Shown: in pieces, positions 1 through 8,094 of the stretch
Position numbering within the stretch: the first letter of the stretch is position 1
How the letters are laid out: each line of letters begins with the position of its first letter
Assembly (NCBI RefSeq): GCF_009917385.1
Contig: NZ_QWLJ01000033.1
Location: 1-54,241, forward strand
From: Roseburia sp. 1XD42-34
GTDB lineage: Bacteria; Bacillota; Bacilli; Bacillales; Amphibacillaceae
Length of the DNA: 54,241 nucleotides
Reading direction: 5' to 3'
The notes under the pieces: generated by a model
The model's database searches: none
Seen by the model: only the letters and a program-made list of their open reading frames with translations
Told to the model about the DNA's origin: nothing
Made by a program: the position numbers and the translations under genes

Positions 1-43
1 GCCGCCAGCGTTCGTCCTGAGCCAAGATCAAACTCTCCAAAAA
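1..43 (-). rRNA. rrs: 16S rRNA gene, 5' end only
   Basis: Read on the minus strand, the first 43 bases give the conserved 16S start (GGAGAGTTTGATC, then GGCTCAGGACGAACGCTGGC). The gene continues beyond the window edge. The 5' end is placed about 5 nt before GGAGAG by analogy with Bacillus 16S, so it is approximate. One base differs from the usual 27F primer site: GATCTTGGCTC instead of GATCMTGGCTC. Confidence 0.95.
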
Positions 44-86
44 TAACTTGCTTTTGGTTTTCACCAAAGTGAAGTTGGACTTGTGC

Positions 87-110
87 AAATCAGTAACACG
101 TTACTGATTT
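87..110 (-). other. rRNA leader hairpin just upstream of 16S
   Basis: AAATCAGTAAC and GTTACTGATTT form an 11-bp inverted repeat separated by two bases, about 45 nt upstream of the 16S start. It lies in the pre-16S leader. It may be part of, or compete with, the processing stem. That role is inference. Confidence 0.5.
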
Positions 111-233
111 ACCAAAGAAGTTTGCGATGATGAACACCGTTCTTCATCGTTCTTAGCTTCTACCAAGATTAAAATCTCGGTCGATTTTTTATAAGAAAAA
201 CAGAGATTGCTTTTCTTGACATACTGGTTGTTT

Positions 234-253
234 TGTTCAGTTTTCAAAGAGCA
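234..253 (-). promoter_or_regulatory. rrn leader boxA-like antitermination element
   Basis: The minus strand reads TGCTCTTTGAAAACTGAACA, the sequence usually found in Bacillus rRNA leaders and intergenic spacers containing the boxA core TGCTCTTTGA. It lies between promoter P2 and 16S, where Nus-factor antitermination signals are expected. Confidence 0.7.
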
Positions 254-287
254 ATTTATTAATTTGTCGTTTTTTGCGACAAGATAT

Positions 288-316
288 AATTTACCATGTT
301 TCTTAATGGTTGTCAA
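288..316 (-). promoter_or_regulatory. rrn promoter P2 (sigma-A)
   Basis: On the minus strand, TTGACA (316-311) is followed by a 17-nt spacer and TAAATT (293-288). A perfect -35 box upstream of the boxA-like leader fits the proximal promoter of a Bacillus rRNA operon. Confidence 0.75.
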
Positions 317-382
317 CAGTTTTTTTGAAGATTTTTATTTCGTTTTTCACTGTTGTGGTGCCGTTTATTGACAACAGAATTT

Positions 383-411
383 AATATAGCATATATATTT
401 TAAAATAGCAA
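383..411 (-). promoter_or_regulatory. rrn promoter P1 (sigma-A)
   Basis: On the minus strand, TTGCTA (411-406), a 17-nt AT-rich spacer and TATATT (388-383) lie about 95 bp upstream of P2. This is the tandem arrangement usual for rRNA operons. No gene is seen from here to about 774. Confidence 0.6.
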
Positions 412-774
412 TAGGAAAATCTAAATTTTTCTTTATAAATCAGAAATACGCCGTATCTATGCCTGAAGATCAGATATAACCAATAATCTCAACAGTTTAC
501 AGCGCATTTAATCACACGCTCTTGCTTTTAATGGTTTCTATACTTCTAGTCCTTGTCAAACATCTGCCTTTTACCTTTCAACTCAGCAGGAACTCTCATC
601 AAAAAATCCTGAATTGCCCATTAATAATGGTATTCTTAAAGTTATATAAGGATTTTACTTGATAAAGATAACTATCTTTTTTTCGAATATCTACTTTAAG
701 AAGAATTAGGATCAATGCAAAAGTCATCATTTTACTATATACAGCATTTTGTATCTATCTCTTCATTATTTCAT

Positions 775-996
775 TTATTGATTTTTACTCCGTTTGGGCA
801 TGTATTTCATACATTCTTTTTCATTGGCTACTCTACGAAATAACTGAAATAACATTTGGTACCTTTCTCTCATGGATTCTTTAACTATATTATCAATTCG
901 TGAATCCTCTAAATCCATTAAAAGTTCTTCTAGCTCTCTTCTGATCAAATATTCTAATTCCTTTTGTTCCATATTATTAATTAATAAACCTAGCAT
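775..996 (-). CDS. Small charged helical protein of unknown function (73 aa)
   Basis: This is a short protein rich in Glu, Arg, Leu and Met (MLGLLINNMEQKE at the start), predicted to be largely alpha-helical, with no signal peptide or membrane segment. I chose the ATG at 996 because GAGGCGG lies 8 nt upstream; a GTG three codons earlier would overlap that ribosome binding site. The composition looks like genuine coding sequence, and the overlapping plus-strand reading frame has no ribosome binding site. I do not recognise the family securely. It is transcribed toward the rRNA operon. The 750 bp upstream (997-1748) contain no gene I can support. Confidence 0.6.
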   Translation of the reverse strand: MLGLLINNMEQKELEYLIRRELEELLMDLEDSRIDNIVKESMRERYQMLFQLFRRVANEKECMKYMPKRSKNQ

Positions 997-1748
997 TTGT
1001 TTCACCGCCTCACATTTACTTAACCATTTTGCTTTTTACTGTTTTCAGTTTCTCCTACTTGAACAAAATCATGCAAAACATGTATATAAAATCATTCGCA
1101 AAACATATCGAATTATGTCGGTTTTTAGTAATAATTATCGCTTTTATTTTTAATTACTAATAAACAATTTATTTAGCAAGTGCTTTTATCATTCTTAGTG
1201 ATGAGCACGGAAAAAAGAAGAATACGGCTACTTACAGTTTCCTGTCACAACAATCTTGAAATACGCCTTTTTCTTTTACCATATGCTGTTAACCTTAGAT
1301 TTCTTTACCTTCGAAAAAAGCAGTCTTCTCCCAAGCGGCCGTTTATCTGATTGTCTGGGTCACCAACAATTCGAATAGTTAGCGCGACCCTTTCTCAAGT
1401 TTCAATTGCTCCATGGTTACTGTATGTAGAGCACCATTATGGCACTTTAGATGCGTAATAAGTGATTCTTGTTCTTAATACTTATACAACAACATAATAT
1501 GTATTAGCGCTCTTTTATACAGGCCCTTCTCTCACTCCAAAACACGCATAGAACCAAAATTCCGGACGCTCTTTATCTCTATCTAAGAGACCTTTTCTTA
1601 CTTAGCATCATACACATCATAAGCAATAGTAAAAGAAGGACAAGCCATGTATATAATAAACTTGACTGAAATTATTACATCCTGTTTAAGTTTTTAGTTG
1701 CAATCATCTACTTAATATTACTAATGGATTTATAAAGGAGGAGGAATA

Positions 1749-2507
1749 TTGCAGCATTTCTATGTATGGCGCTTTAACAAATGGAAAAGGTGGTTTGCTG
1801 TAGCAGCTGTCGCTCTATTTACAGCAACATTTCTATGGCTAGAGTGGAATGGAGAATTTACAGTTTTTTCGAACAAGGAGCCCACTGCCATGTCAAAAGG
1901 TAATGCAAATGAGAATAATATTGCATTAACCTTTAATATTAGCTGGGGAGAAGAACGCGTTGATCACATCCTTAAACGGCTAAAAGAAGAAGGTGTCCAA
2001 GCAACTTTCTTTGTAAGTGGGGAGTGGGCAGAAAAGCATCCAGATATTGTTGAAAAAATTGCGAAAAACAAGCATGAATTAGGCATGCTTGGCTACCGCT
2101 ATAAAAGTTACTTGGACCAAGATTTGGAAACTGTAAGCAAAGATTTGCGAAAAGCACGGGAAGTATTCCATAAATTAGGGTATGAAGAAGTGAGTTTATT
2201 ACGCCCTCCTAGCGGTCATTTTAATAAAGATATTATAGAAACAGCTGAAAACATGGGATATAACGTGATTCATTGGAATGTGAATCCGCATGATTGGAAA
2301 AATCCTGGTACAAATACAATTGTAGATTATGTAATGAAAAATACAACAAATGGAGATATCATTTTACTTCATGCCTCCGATTCAGTAAAACAAACTGCGA
2401 AAGCACTAGAAACAATACTACCCGGTTTAAAAAATAAAGGGTTTTCGTTTGTTTCTATGACTGAATTAATTAATCAAGCCCATGCCAGCGCGGAATTAGT
2501 TGAGTAA
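1749..2507 (+). CDS. pdaB: Polysaccharide deacetylase-family sporulation protein PdaB
   Basis: This is a NodB-fold protein required for spore stability in Bacillus. It has an N-terminal membrane anchor (about residues 15-33) followed by the NodB domain to the C-terminus; 252 aa is usual for PdaB. Visible motifs are TFNISWG (61-67), RPPSGHFN (152-159) and LLHAS (206-210). The canonical TFDDGP motif is altered, and the first Asp is Asn here, so deacetylase chemistry is doubtful. The HxxxH zinc motif is also not evident. The start is TTG behind AAAGGAGGAGG. The position beside kbaA, gerD and the rRNA operon matches B. subtilis ybaN/pdaB. Confidence 0.9.
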   Translation: MQHFYVWRFNKWKRWFAVAAVALFTATFLWLEWNGEFTVFSNKEPTAMSKGNANENNIALTFNISWGEERVDHILKRLKEEGVQATFFVSGEWAEKHPDIVEKIAKNKHELGMLGYRYKSYLDQDLETVSKDLRKAREVFHKLGYEEVSLLRPPSGHFNKDIIETAENMGYNVIHWNVNPHDWKNPGTNTIVDYVMKNTTNGDIILLHASDSVKQTAKALETILPGLKNKGFSFVSMTELINQAHASAELVE

Positions 2508-2617
2508 AATGAATCTTCAGTTCGGAATTTTCATTTATCCTCACTGATTGTTAGTACCGTAATGGTATAATTTAAGTGCCTCTTCCAAAATAGGGTATTT
2601 AGGTTGCTGTTTTCTCC
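2508..2617 (+). repeat. Family B intergenic repeat, copy B1 (degenerate)
   Basis: It begins right after the pdaB stop with a variant of the family start (AATGAATCTTC). It contains the core TGTTAGTACCGTAATGGTAT (which can form a TACC-GTAA-TGGTA hairpin) and the later TTTAGGTTGCTGTT segment. The 3' part typical of other copies is missing or diverged. Confidence 0.7.
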
Positions 2618-2627
2618 AAAGTAAAGA

Positions 2628-2656
2628 TGCGTCGATGACCATCATCGACGCATTTT
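2628..2656. terminator. Bidirectional terminator between pdaB and kbaA
   Basis: A 10-bp GC-containing stem (TGCGTCGATG / CATCGACGCA, loop ACCAT) is followed by TTTT on the plus strand. On the minus strand the same stem is followed by CTTTAC. It lies between convergent pdaB and kbaA. Confidence 0.7.
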
Positions 2657-2689
2657 ACGTATGACATAAAATGTAACATTCAAGTACGC

Positions 2690-2812
2690 ATGGCTATAAC
2701 CTTAAAGTCTCTAAAAACATGGAACATGTAACTTGCAGTTGAATCCTCCGCTTATTTTTTGGGGGTTTACTTTGCAGTATTAATGACAAGTTTTGATTGC
2801 CAGTTAGATATT
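2690..2812 (+). repeat. Degenerate B-related segment (module C)
   Basis: It contains AACTTGCAGTTGAATCCTCC and, further on, TTGCCAGTTAG. The same two motifs recur in the same order and spacing class near 3870-3945, and variants occur at 21187-21275 and 27728-27750. It looks like an alternative 3' module of the B family. Confidence 0.5.
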
Positions 2813-2832
2813 GGATGAAGTATTCAGCCCCT

Positions 2833-3480
2833 TTAACCTTTTACTTTTGCTTTTATTGTTGCTCTATTTGAAGATGTAGCTTGAGAACTAGCATCATTCC
2901 GGTTGATTCGATGTAGTGCCAATAATTGATATGTATTACAAGCTAACAAAGGAACGATCATTAACCAAGCATAATCTGTGCCTTCTGTTCGCAGTCCTGG
3001 CACCCATTCAATAGTTGTGATTACTACCATTAAAAATAATGCAGGAATAAACGCTTGCTTGTTCGTTTCTTTTGCTTTAATGGTTGATACAATCCATCCG
3101 TAGGCTAATATAGCTGCTGCTATTAAGATATACCAATAAACAGCCACTTCTCCTTTTGTTGCTTGGTATGGAAAATAAACTAAATCAAACACAACAAATG
3201 CTATTAATAATACTTGCACGGTTGGCCAAAAAGAACGAAAAAATCCCAAACCAAAACGGTTAATAAATAAAAATGCAAAAAAACCCGTCTGACTGACAAC
3301 ACTAAATACAAGCCCCAGCCCGATAAAAAAGATAATTAACCCCAATAATTCCATCCAATTTATCGGGTCAAGATTTGCAGCGTAATCCTCTGCTTTTACA
3401 AAAAAGCTTGTAATAAGTCCTGCTACACCACCTATAATCAACGTTTTAAAAAAGAAATTGACTAATTTTCGAGTGTTCAA
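2833..3480 (-). CDS. kbaA: KinB-signalling pathway activator KbaA
   Basis: This integral membrane protein is needed for KinB to feed the sporulation phosphorelay in Bacillus. The 215 residues hold about six hydrophobic segments (around 8-28, 42-62, 66-85, 88-108, 114-134 and 143-160, with another near 170-188) and a short basic tail. There is no enzymatic motif. Recognition rests on overall sequence character plus its conserved place between pdaB and gerD. The start is TTG preceded by AGGGGGAT. It is transcribed convergently with pdaB and divergently from gerD. Repeat element A1 fills the divergent gap. Confidence 0.88.
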   Translation of the reverse strand: MNTRKLVNFFFKTLIIGGVAGLITSFFVKAEDYAANLDPINWMELLGLIIFFIGLGLVFSVVSQTGFFAFLFINRFGLGFFRSFWPTVQVLLIAFVVFDLVYFPYQATKGEVAVYWYILIAAAILAYGWIVSTIKAKETNKQAFIPALFLMVVITTIEWVPGLRTEGTDYAWLMIVPLLACNTYQLLALHRINRNDASSQATSSNRATIKAKVKG

Positions 3481-3548
3481 AACCCTTATCCCCCTAAACT
3501 TTATAACGTATTATTTTTACAATTATTCAGTAGGCGTATTTTATCCAA

Positions 3549-3815
3549 GAACAAAGGCGCAGTGCGCCCGTTTAGCAACGTAGCGACTGGAACGAATCAA
3601 CTAAAGTTTTAGGAATCATGCTCCTGCAACAGGAGTATGCTGACACCTGAGCGACAAGCCCGTTTTTAGTCGGCCTTCCTCTTAGCTACAACGATGATGA
3701 CTTATCGTAGGGCGATTTCGTGTGAAGTCGCCTAGTTGCTGGGCGCTTGCGCCGGACGTGGCTATTCGGTTATTTTGGTATCCCCAAGCACCTAATTTTA
3801 TACTTTTTTATCTTT
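3549..3815 (+). repeat. Family A intergenic repeat, copy A1 (full length)
   Basis: It starts GAACAAAGGCGC and ends with an AATTTTATACTTTTTTATC tail. Internal hairpins are GGCGC-AGT-GCGCC near the left end, GGCGATTTC-GTGT-GAAGTCGCC, and GGCGC-TT-GCGCC near the right end. The left CGCCCGTTTAGCAACGTAG and right CGCCTAGTTGCTGGGCG segments are mutually complementary, so the whole element can fold back. It lies in the divergent kbaA/gerD gap. Confidence 0.85.
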
Positions 3816-3859
3816 CGAATAAAGCGAAACCTTAGTTTCTCCCCACTGGTTATTAGAGT

Positions 3860-3945
3860 TGGGCATATGACTTGCAGTTGAAATCCTCCCCCTATCCCCT
3901 TAAAGTTTCAACTCATAGGATGGAAACAGCTTTATTGCCAGCTAC
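3860..3945 (+). repeat. B-related module C fragment
   Basis: It contains GACTTGCAGTTGAAATCCTCC followed by GCTTTATTGCCAGCT. This is the same pair of motifs as at 2690-2812. It lies just upstream of the gerD leader. Confidence 0.45.
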
Positions 3946-4146
3946 CTCCGGAATAAAACAATATAGCTGCTCTCCGTGTCCAATACCCTTACAATGGATA
4001 CAGATTTCTGGAACATCTTAACATACGGACAAACTTGCCTTCCTCTCCCGTATTCTATCATGAAGTAATCGTTTTTTCCTTATATAACGAATATTTTTCT
4101 CTGTATCCACGCAAATTAAAACAGAGAAGGAAGGAGGATTTCCAAA

Positions 4147-4785
4147 GTGAATTTGAATCGATTAAGAATCCTTGGCATCGCTGTTATCGTTTCTTTCATT
4201 ATTATCAGTGGGTGTACAGATGGAAATGCCTCGGACAAAGAAGGAGATTACGATACAACAAAGAAAATGGTTGTTGATATATTACAAACAGAAGATGGAA
4301 AAAAAGCAATACGTGAGTTAATGACAGACGAAAAAATGAAACAAGAGCTTGTCTTGGATTCTGACGTTGTAAAGAAATCCATTAACGAAGCGCTTGTATC
4401 TGAAAAAGGAAAACAAATGTGGACAACGCTGTTCCAAGATACCGATTTTGTTAAAGAGTATACTAAATCTATGCAAGAAGAACATAAGAAGCTAATGAAA
4501 AGCTTAATGAATGATGCAGATTTTCAAAAACAAATGCTTGAATTATTGCAAAATCCTGAGATGACCGATCAAATACTCCAAGTAGTGAAAAGCCAGCAAT
4601 TTCGTGAGCACCTTGAAGAGACTATTCAACAAACACTTGAAACTCCACTTTTCCAAGAAAAAATTCAAGAAACACTTCTAAAAGCTGCTGAAAAACAAGG
4701 TAAGCAAAAGAAAGAAGAAGGAGGAGGAAAAGGACAAGGCGGTGAGGGCGGCGGCGGAGCAGGCGAAGCTGGAGGAGGAGGTTAA
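4147..4785 (+). CDS. gerD: Spore germination lipoprotein GerD
   Basis: GerD organises germinant receptors into clusters in the spore inner membrane in Bacillus. The start is GTG behind GGAGGATTTCC. A lipoprotein signal peptide occupies residues 1-22, with lipobox IISGC and Cys23 as the lipidated residue. Residues about 35-185 are charged and helical, as in GerD. The C-terminus is an unusual low-complexity tail of Gly, Gln, Lys and Glu (about 190-212) ending in a run of Gly. Length 212 aa is typical for the family. It is monocistronic, flanked by repeat copies A1/C upstream and B2/A2 downstream. Confidence 0.92.
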   Translation: MNLNRLRILGIAVIVSFIIISGCTDGNASDKEGDYDTTKKMVVDILQTEDGKKAIRELMTDEKMKQELVLDSDVVKKSINEALVSEKGKQMWTTLFQDTDFVKEYTKSMQEEHKKLMKSLMNDADFQKQMLELLQNPEMTDQILQVVKSQQFREHLEETIQQTLETPLFQEKIQETLLKAAEKQGKQKKEEGGGKGQGGEGGGGAGEAGGGG

Positions 4786-4820
4786 AACACAAAAAGCATA
4801 AGTGCCTTGATCCCAATCAC

Positions 4821-5015
4821 CTGATAAAGTAAATCTTCAATCCGTGACGATTTGTTTTCATCCCCCACGGATTGTTATAACCGTAATGGTATGACCTAAA
4901 GACCTCAAACGAATGGGTACCTAGGGTGCTGTTATCTTCCAAGACTTGTTGTAGTGTAGATTCTCCAGTTCTTGAAGCGGGAGCCTTACAGCACCTTATA
5001 TAATCAGACGAGCCC
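4821..5015 (+). repeat. Family B intergenic repeat, copy B2 (near full length)
   Basis: It starts GATAAAGTAAATCTTC, has the core TAACCGTAATGGTATGACCTAAAGAC, then AGGGTGCTGTTATCTTCC, ACTTGTTGTAGTGTAGATTC and finally TTACAGCACCTTATATAAT. GGTGCTGT pairs with ACAGCACC across the 3' half. It lies 35 bp after the gerD stop. Confidence 0.8.
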
Positions 5016-5140
5016 ATTTGAGTTACTGTAGAAAAGAAGCGACCTTATGAGCAAGTACTTGAGAATGTACCAAATTAACAAAATAGCACCTGACATTAAA
5101 AAACAGTGAATTGTGTTTAGTTCTATACTTTCTTATCTCC

Positions 5141-5325
5141 GAACAAAGGCGCAGAGCGCCTGGTTAGCAACGTAGCAACTGGAACGAATCAACTAAAGAT
5201 AAAGGAATCATGGTGAGGCACGAACCAATGATGACTTAGTCGCCTAGTTGCTGGGCGCTTGCGCCGGACGTGGCTATTCCGTTAATTCGTTATGCCAAAG
5301 TAATAAATTTTATACTTCCTTACTC
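5141..5325 (+). repeat. Family A repeat, copy A2 (internal deletion)
   Basis: It has the left end GAACAAAGGCGCAGAGCGCC, a shortened middle, and the right end CCTAGTTGCTGGGCGCTTGC with the TTTTATACTTCCTTACTC tail. It is preceded immediately by TATACTTTCTTATCTC (5124-5139), which matches the right-end tail of other A copies. It lies between convergent gerD and salA. Confidence 0.85.
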
Positions 5326-5331
5326 TTTAAG

Positions 5332-5374
5332 AAAAAAGACGTCTCAAGCGCACCAAATCAACGCTTGAGACGTC
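5332..5374 (-). terminator. Intrinsic terminator of salA
   Basis: On the minus strand, a perfect 13-bp stem GACGTCTCAAGCG / CGCTTGAGACGTC with an 11-nt loop is followed by TTTTTTC. It starts 11 bp after the salA stop. Confidence 0.9.
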
Positions 5375-5384
5375 CTCTACAATT

Positions 5385-6446
5385 TTATTCTTCTAATTGT
5401 GCCACTATTTTAGCTGCAATTTTGTGGTATGCTTGTCCAATTGGATGGTCTTGCTGATAAATAGATGGAGCAAAAACATCCTCTTCCTCATACGGCTGCT
5501 GCAATGGCAATTGACCAAGTACTTTTGTTTTCAACACTTCCGCCAACTTCTTGCCACCGCCTTGACCAAATACATATTCCTTCTGACCTGTAAGCTCACT
5601 TTCAAAATAAGCCATATTTTCAATAACACCTAGAATTTCGTGCTCTGTTTTTAATGCCATTTGCCCGGCACGAGCTGCAACAAATGCAGCTGTTGGATGT
5701 GGTGTCGTCACGATTACTTCCTTACAGGATGGAAGAAGCTCATGTACATCCATTGCAATGTCACCCGTTCCTGGTGGCAGATCAAGCAATAAATAATCTA
5801 GATCCCCCCACTCGACTTCTTTAAAGAAGCTATTTAACATTTTTCCGAGCATCGGACCACGCCAAATAATCGGAGAATTATCTTCTACAAAAAAGCCCAT
5901 CGAGATGACTTTCACGCCAAACCGTTCCACAGGGATAATTTTTTCGCCACGAACCTTTGGACGTTCTTCCACTCCCATCATATCTGGTACACTAAAGCCA
6001 TAAATATCCGCATCAATAATTCCTACTTTTTTTCCTAAACGTTTTAAGGACATCGCTAAATTAACGGTGACAGTGGATTTGCCAACGCCACCTTTACCAC
6101 TGGAAACAGCAATAAACTTTGTACCGCTATTCCCCCCCATTAACGCAACTTCTTGCTCTTTTTCAGCGGCAGGTTGATATTTCTTTATAACATCATCTGG
6201 TAACTGTTCAAACCGTAAACCTACTGTAGACGCTCCATTTCTCTTAAGGATTCCGACAATCTCCTGTTGCAGTTGCATCTGTTCAGCAGTATTGGTTTTG
6301 GAAATTCCAATTTTTACACTCACATGATTCTTGTCCTCTTTAATATTAACTTCCTTTATACCTTCAGTTTCTTCTAACGATATATGTAAAAACGGATCTC
6401 TAACAGGGTTAAGCAGTTGAATTACTTCTTCCTTCGTTAGCATCGA
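5385..6446 (-). CDS. salA: Mrp/ApbC-type P-loop ATPase SalA
   Basis: This is a Mrp/NBP35-family ATPase. Relatives carry or assemble Fe-S clusters; B. subtilis SalA also regulates scoC. An N-terminal DUF59/MIP18-like domain (about 1-85) is followed by the P-loop domain with GKGGVGKS (116-123), DADIYG and the DLPPGTGD switch region. Length is 353 aa. I place the start at ATG 6446 (MLTKEEV), which aligns with the family; an upstream GTG at 6455 would sit too close to the AAAGGGA box. It lies downstream of cwlD across a 480-bp gap, so cotranscription is uncertain. A strong terminator follows. Confidence 0.93.
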   Translation of the reverse strand, partial: SMLTKEEVIQLLNPVRDPFLHISLEETEGIKEVNIKEDKNHVSVKIGISKTNTAEQMQLQQEIVGILKRNGASTVGLRFEQLPDDVIKKYQPAAEKEQEVALMGGNSGTKFIAVSSGKGGVGKSTVTVNLAMSLKRLGKKVGIIDADIYGFSVPDMMGVEERPKVRGEKIIPVERFGVKVISMGFFVEDNSPIIWRGPMLGKMLNSFFKEVEWGDLDYLLLDLPPGTGDIAMDVHELLPSCKEVIVTTPHPTAAFVAARAGQMALKTEHEILGVIENMAYFESELTGQKEYVFGQGGGKKLAEVLKTKVLGQLPLQQPYEEEDVFAPSIYQQDHPIGQAYHKIAAKIVAQLEE

Positions 6447-6642
6447 AATCACCATCCCTTTGTAAATGCATACAACGTCAGTATAACATAAAATAAAACA
6501 TCCATCAGTTTATGAGATCGCATATCTTTATCAGTAATTTCCGTTCAGCTAATGAAAGCGTACTAGTTGCAAAAAGTTGTTCCATACTTACCTATTTCAT
6601 TGTTTTTTTAGCTATTAACTACCAAGACTTGACCTTAAACTA

Positions 6643-6690
6643 CCACTTGCTAAAGCAGGTGGATTTTAGACCTAAATGTCGGGACTAAAA
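6643..6690 (+). other. Paired hairpins in the salA-cwlD gap, possible IS200/IS605-type end remnant
   Basis: CCACTTGC-TAAA-GCAGGTGG (6643-6662) is directly followed by a second stem GATTTTAG / CTAAAATC (6663-6690). A third stem AAGCTAGA / TCTAGCTT lies about 60 bp further on. Small subterminal palindromes of the first type are typical of IS200/IS605-group ends, but no transposase is present. The rest of 6447-6927 holds no gene I can support. Confidence 0.3.
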
Positions 6691-6927
6691 TCGTTTTTTA
6701 GACTAAAGACCTGCTCAAAGATCATAGACTGAATAAACCTCAAAGCTAGACTAGACTCACTCTTCTAGCTTGAATATTTGAATAGGTTACACTTGACTAG
6801 ACAAAAAAGATAAGGCTAAAAGCGAATACCGTCTATAGATAGTGAAGATAACACGCATATGTAATTTAAAATAATGAGCGCTTCTAAGTACTCATAGTTA
6901 TATACGTGTGTTTAGCCCAAAGTCTAA

Positions 6928-7662
6928 CTAACTCTCTTCTCCGTCATCCTTTACCTCCTCTGTAATATAACGCAGAATACCTTTGTAAATGCTTGCAGCG
7001 ACTTTTTGCTGGTAATCCGAATTTTTCAACAATTCTCGTTCTTCTGCATTGGATAAGAACCCGATTTCTACTAGTGCTCCTGGCACTTCCGCATGCTTTA
7101 GTAAATAAACATTATTAATCGCTAGCGCCACACGATTGGTATTCTCCAAATTACGAATCAACTCTGCCTGAATCATTTCTGCCAAATGCTTATTTTCGTC
7201 CTTAAGAGGATTATAAAATGTCTGAGCCCCTCTCCATTTAGACGAAGGTAGCGCGTTTAAGTGCAATGTAATAAAAAAATCAGCTTCTTTTTTATTGATA
7301 AACGCTAAACGGTTACGAATATCCTCCGATTTTCTTTTAGATAACCCTTTTACATCTGGTGAAGCGAGATCTTTATCTGTTTCCCGTGTTAAGTACACGA
7401 TTGCTCCAACTTGCTGTAAGTATTTTTGTACTTTTTTTGAAACTTCTAATGATATATCCTTTTCCTGTGTATCATCCTTCCCAACAGCACCACCATCCGG
7501 TCCGCCATGCCCAGGGTCAATCACGATCGTCTTCCCGGATAAAGGTAATGAAAAGGAAGATCCTACATTAAAAGATAATGGATTGGCAATCGGTAACTGA
7601 ATAAGATACCCTAAAACAAATACACCTACTAACCAAAGCACTATTTTATACCACCGCTTCAA
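6928..7662 (-). CDS. cwlD: N-acetylmuramoyl-L-alanine amidase CwlD
   Basis: This is a zinc amidase that removes peptide side chains during muramic-delta-lactam formation in spore cortex (known for CwlD). An N-terminal membrane anchor (about 5-24) precedes an Amidase_3 domain. Zinc-ligand and catalytic motifs are visible: DPGHGG (His52), TQEKDISLEV (Glu67), TLHLNA (His134) and VEIGFLSN (Glu199). Length 244 aa is normal. The start is TTG with a perfect AAAGGAGG box upstream. In B. subtilis cwlD follows rplM-rpsI; here DUF948 genes lie upstream instead, so synteny breaks at this point. Confidence 0.93.
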   Translation of the reverse strand: MKRWYKIVLWLVGVFVLGYLIQLPIANPLSFNVGSSFSLPLSGKTIVIDPGHGGPDGGAVGKDDTQEKDISLEVSKKVQKYLQQVGAIVYLTRETDKDLASPDVKGLSKRKSEDIRNRLAFINKKEADFFITLHLNALPSSKWRGAQTFYNPLKDENKHLAEMIQAELIRNLENTNRVALAINNVYLLKHAEVPGALVEIGFLSNAEERELLKNSDYQQKVAASIYKGILRYITEEVKDDGEES

Positions 7663-7750
7663 TTGCTAACCTCCTTTTTCCACTCATATCTAATTATCTT
7701 TCAAATACTTATCTTCAAAAGACATGAACCTATAATATGCTACTCTTTAA

Positions 7751-7864
7751 TCAAAAGAGCGCAGAAAATATCAGCACTAATAAGAATAGTGTTACCCTTT
7801 GTTTAGGACACTGATCATAAAAGCGATTCATCAGATAAGCAAGGATGGCTACGACAGCCTGCAT
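7751..7864 (-). CDS. Possible 37-aa membrane peptide
   Basis: The reading frame starts at ATG 7864 with AAAGGAAA upstream (spacing longer than ideal). It encodes a hydrophobic C-terminal stretch (about residues 22-37) after a short polar segment. It is the only coding-like frame I see in the 430-bp gap 7663-8094. I do not recognise it and it may be chance. Confidence 0.2.
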   Translation of the reverse strand: MQAVVAILAYLMNRFYDQCPKQRVTLFLLVLIFSALF

Positions 7865-8027
7865 GGAGTGAAAATTTCCTTTTATAAAATCCCCCGAATC
7901 GTCTTTTTCTGCTTTTATCTATAGGGAAAATTCAACTGTAGTAAAATTCGCTTTATTCTCTTTTATAATCTATGGGACAGGCAATGGAATTATGTCTACG
8001 TAATCGGGTGGGTATTGATGCACCTTC

Positions 8028-8056
8028 GTTTACAATTTGACATTTCGTGGTATATT
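8028..8056 (+). promoter_or_regulatory. Candidate sigma-B-like (or weak sigma-A) promoter of the first DUF948 gene
   Basis: GTTTAC, 14 nt and TGGTAT resembles the sigma-B pattern GTTTaa-N13-15-GGGTAT. The overlapping TATATT would be a sigma-A -10. The same geometry (GTTT, 14 nt, TGGTAT) recurs in front of the divergent DUF948 pair at 9850-9875. The homologous B. subtilis YtxG is a general stress protein. Confidence 0.4.
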
Positions 8057-8094
8057 AAAGAAATACATCAATATATAAAAAAGGAGAGAGCCAA

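Noticed and set aside
872..1153. 93-codon plus-strand frame opposite the small protein at 775-996
   Set aside because: Ser/Ile/Phe-rich antisense shadow; the minus-strand frame has the ribosome binding site.
1200..1700. Possible degenerate gene upstream of pdaB
   Set aside because: Only very short frames in all directions; no recognisable protein or RNA signature.
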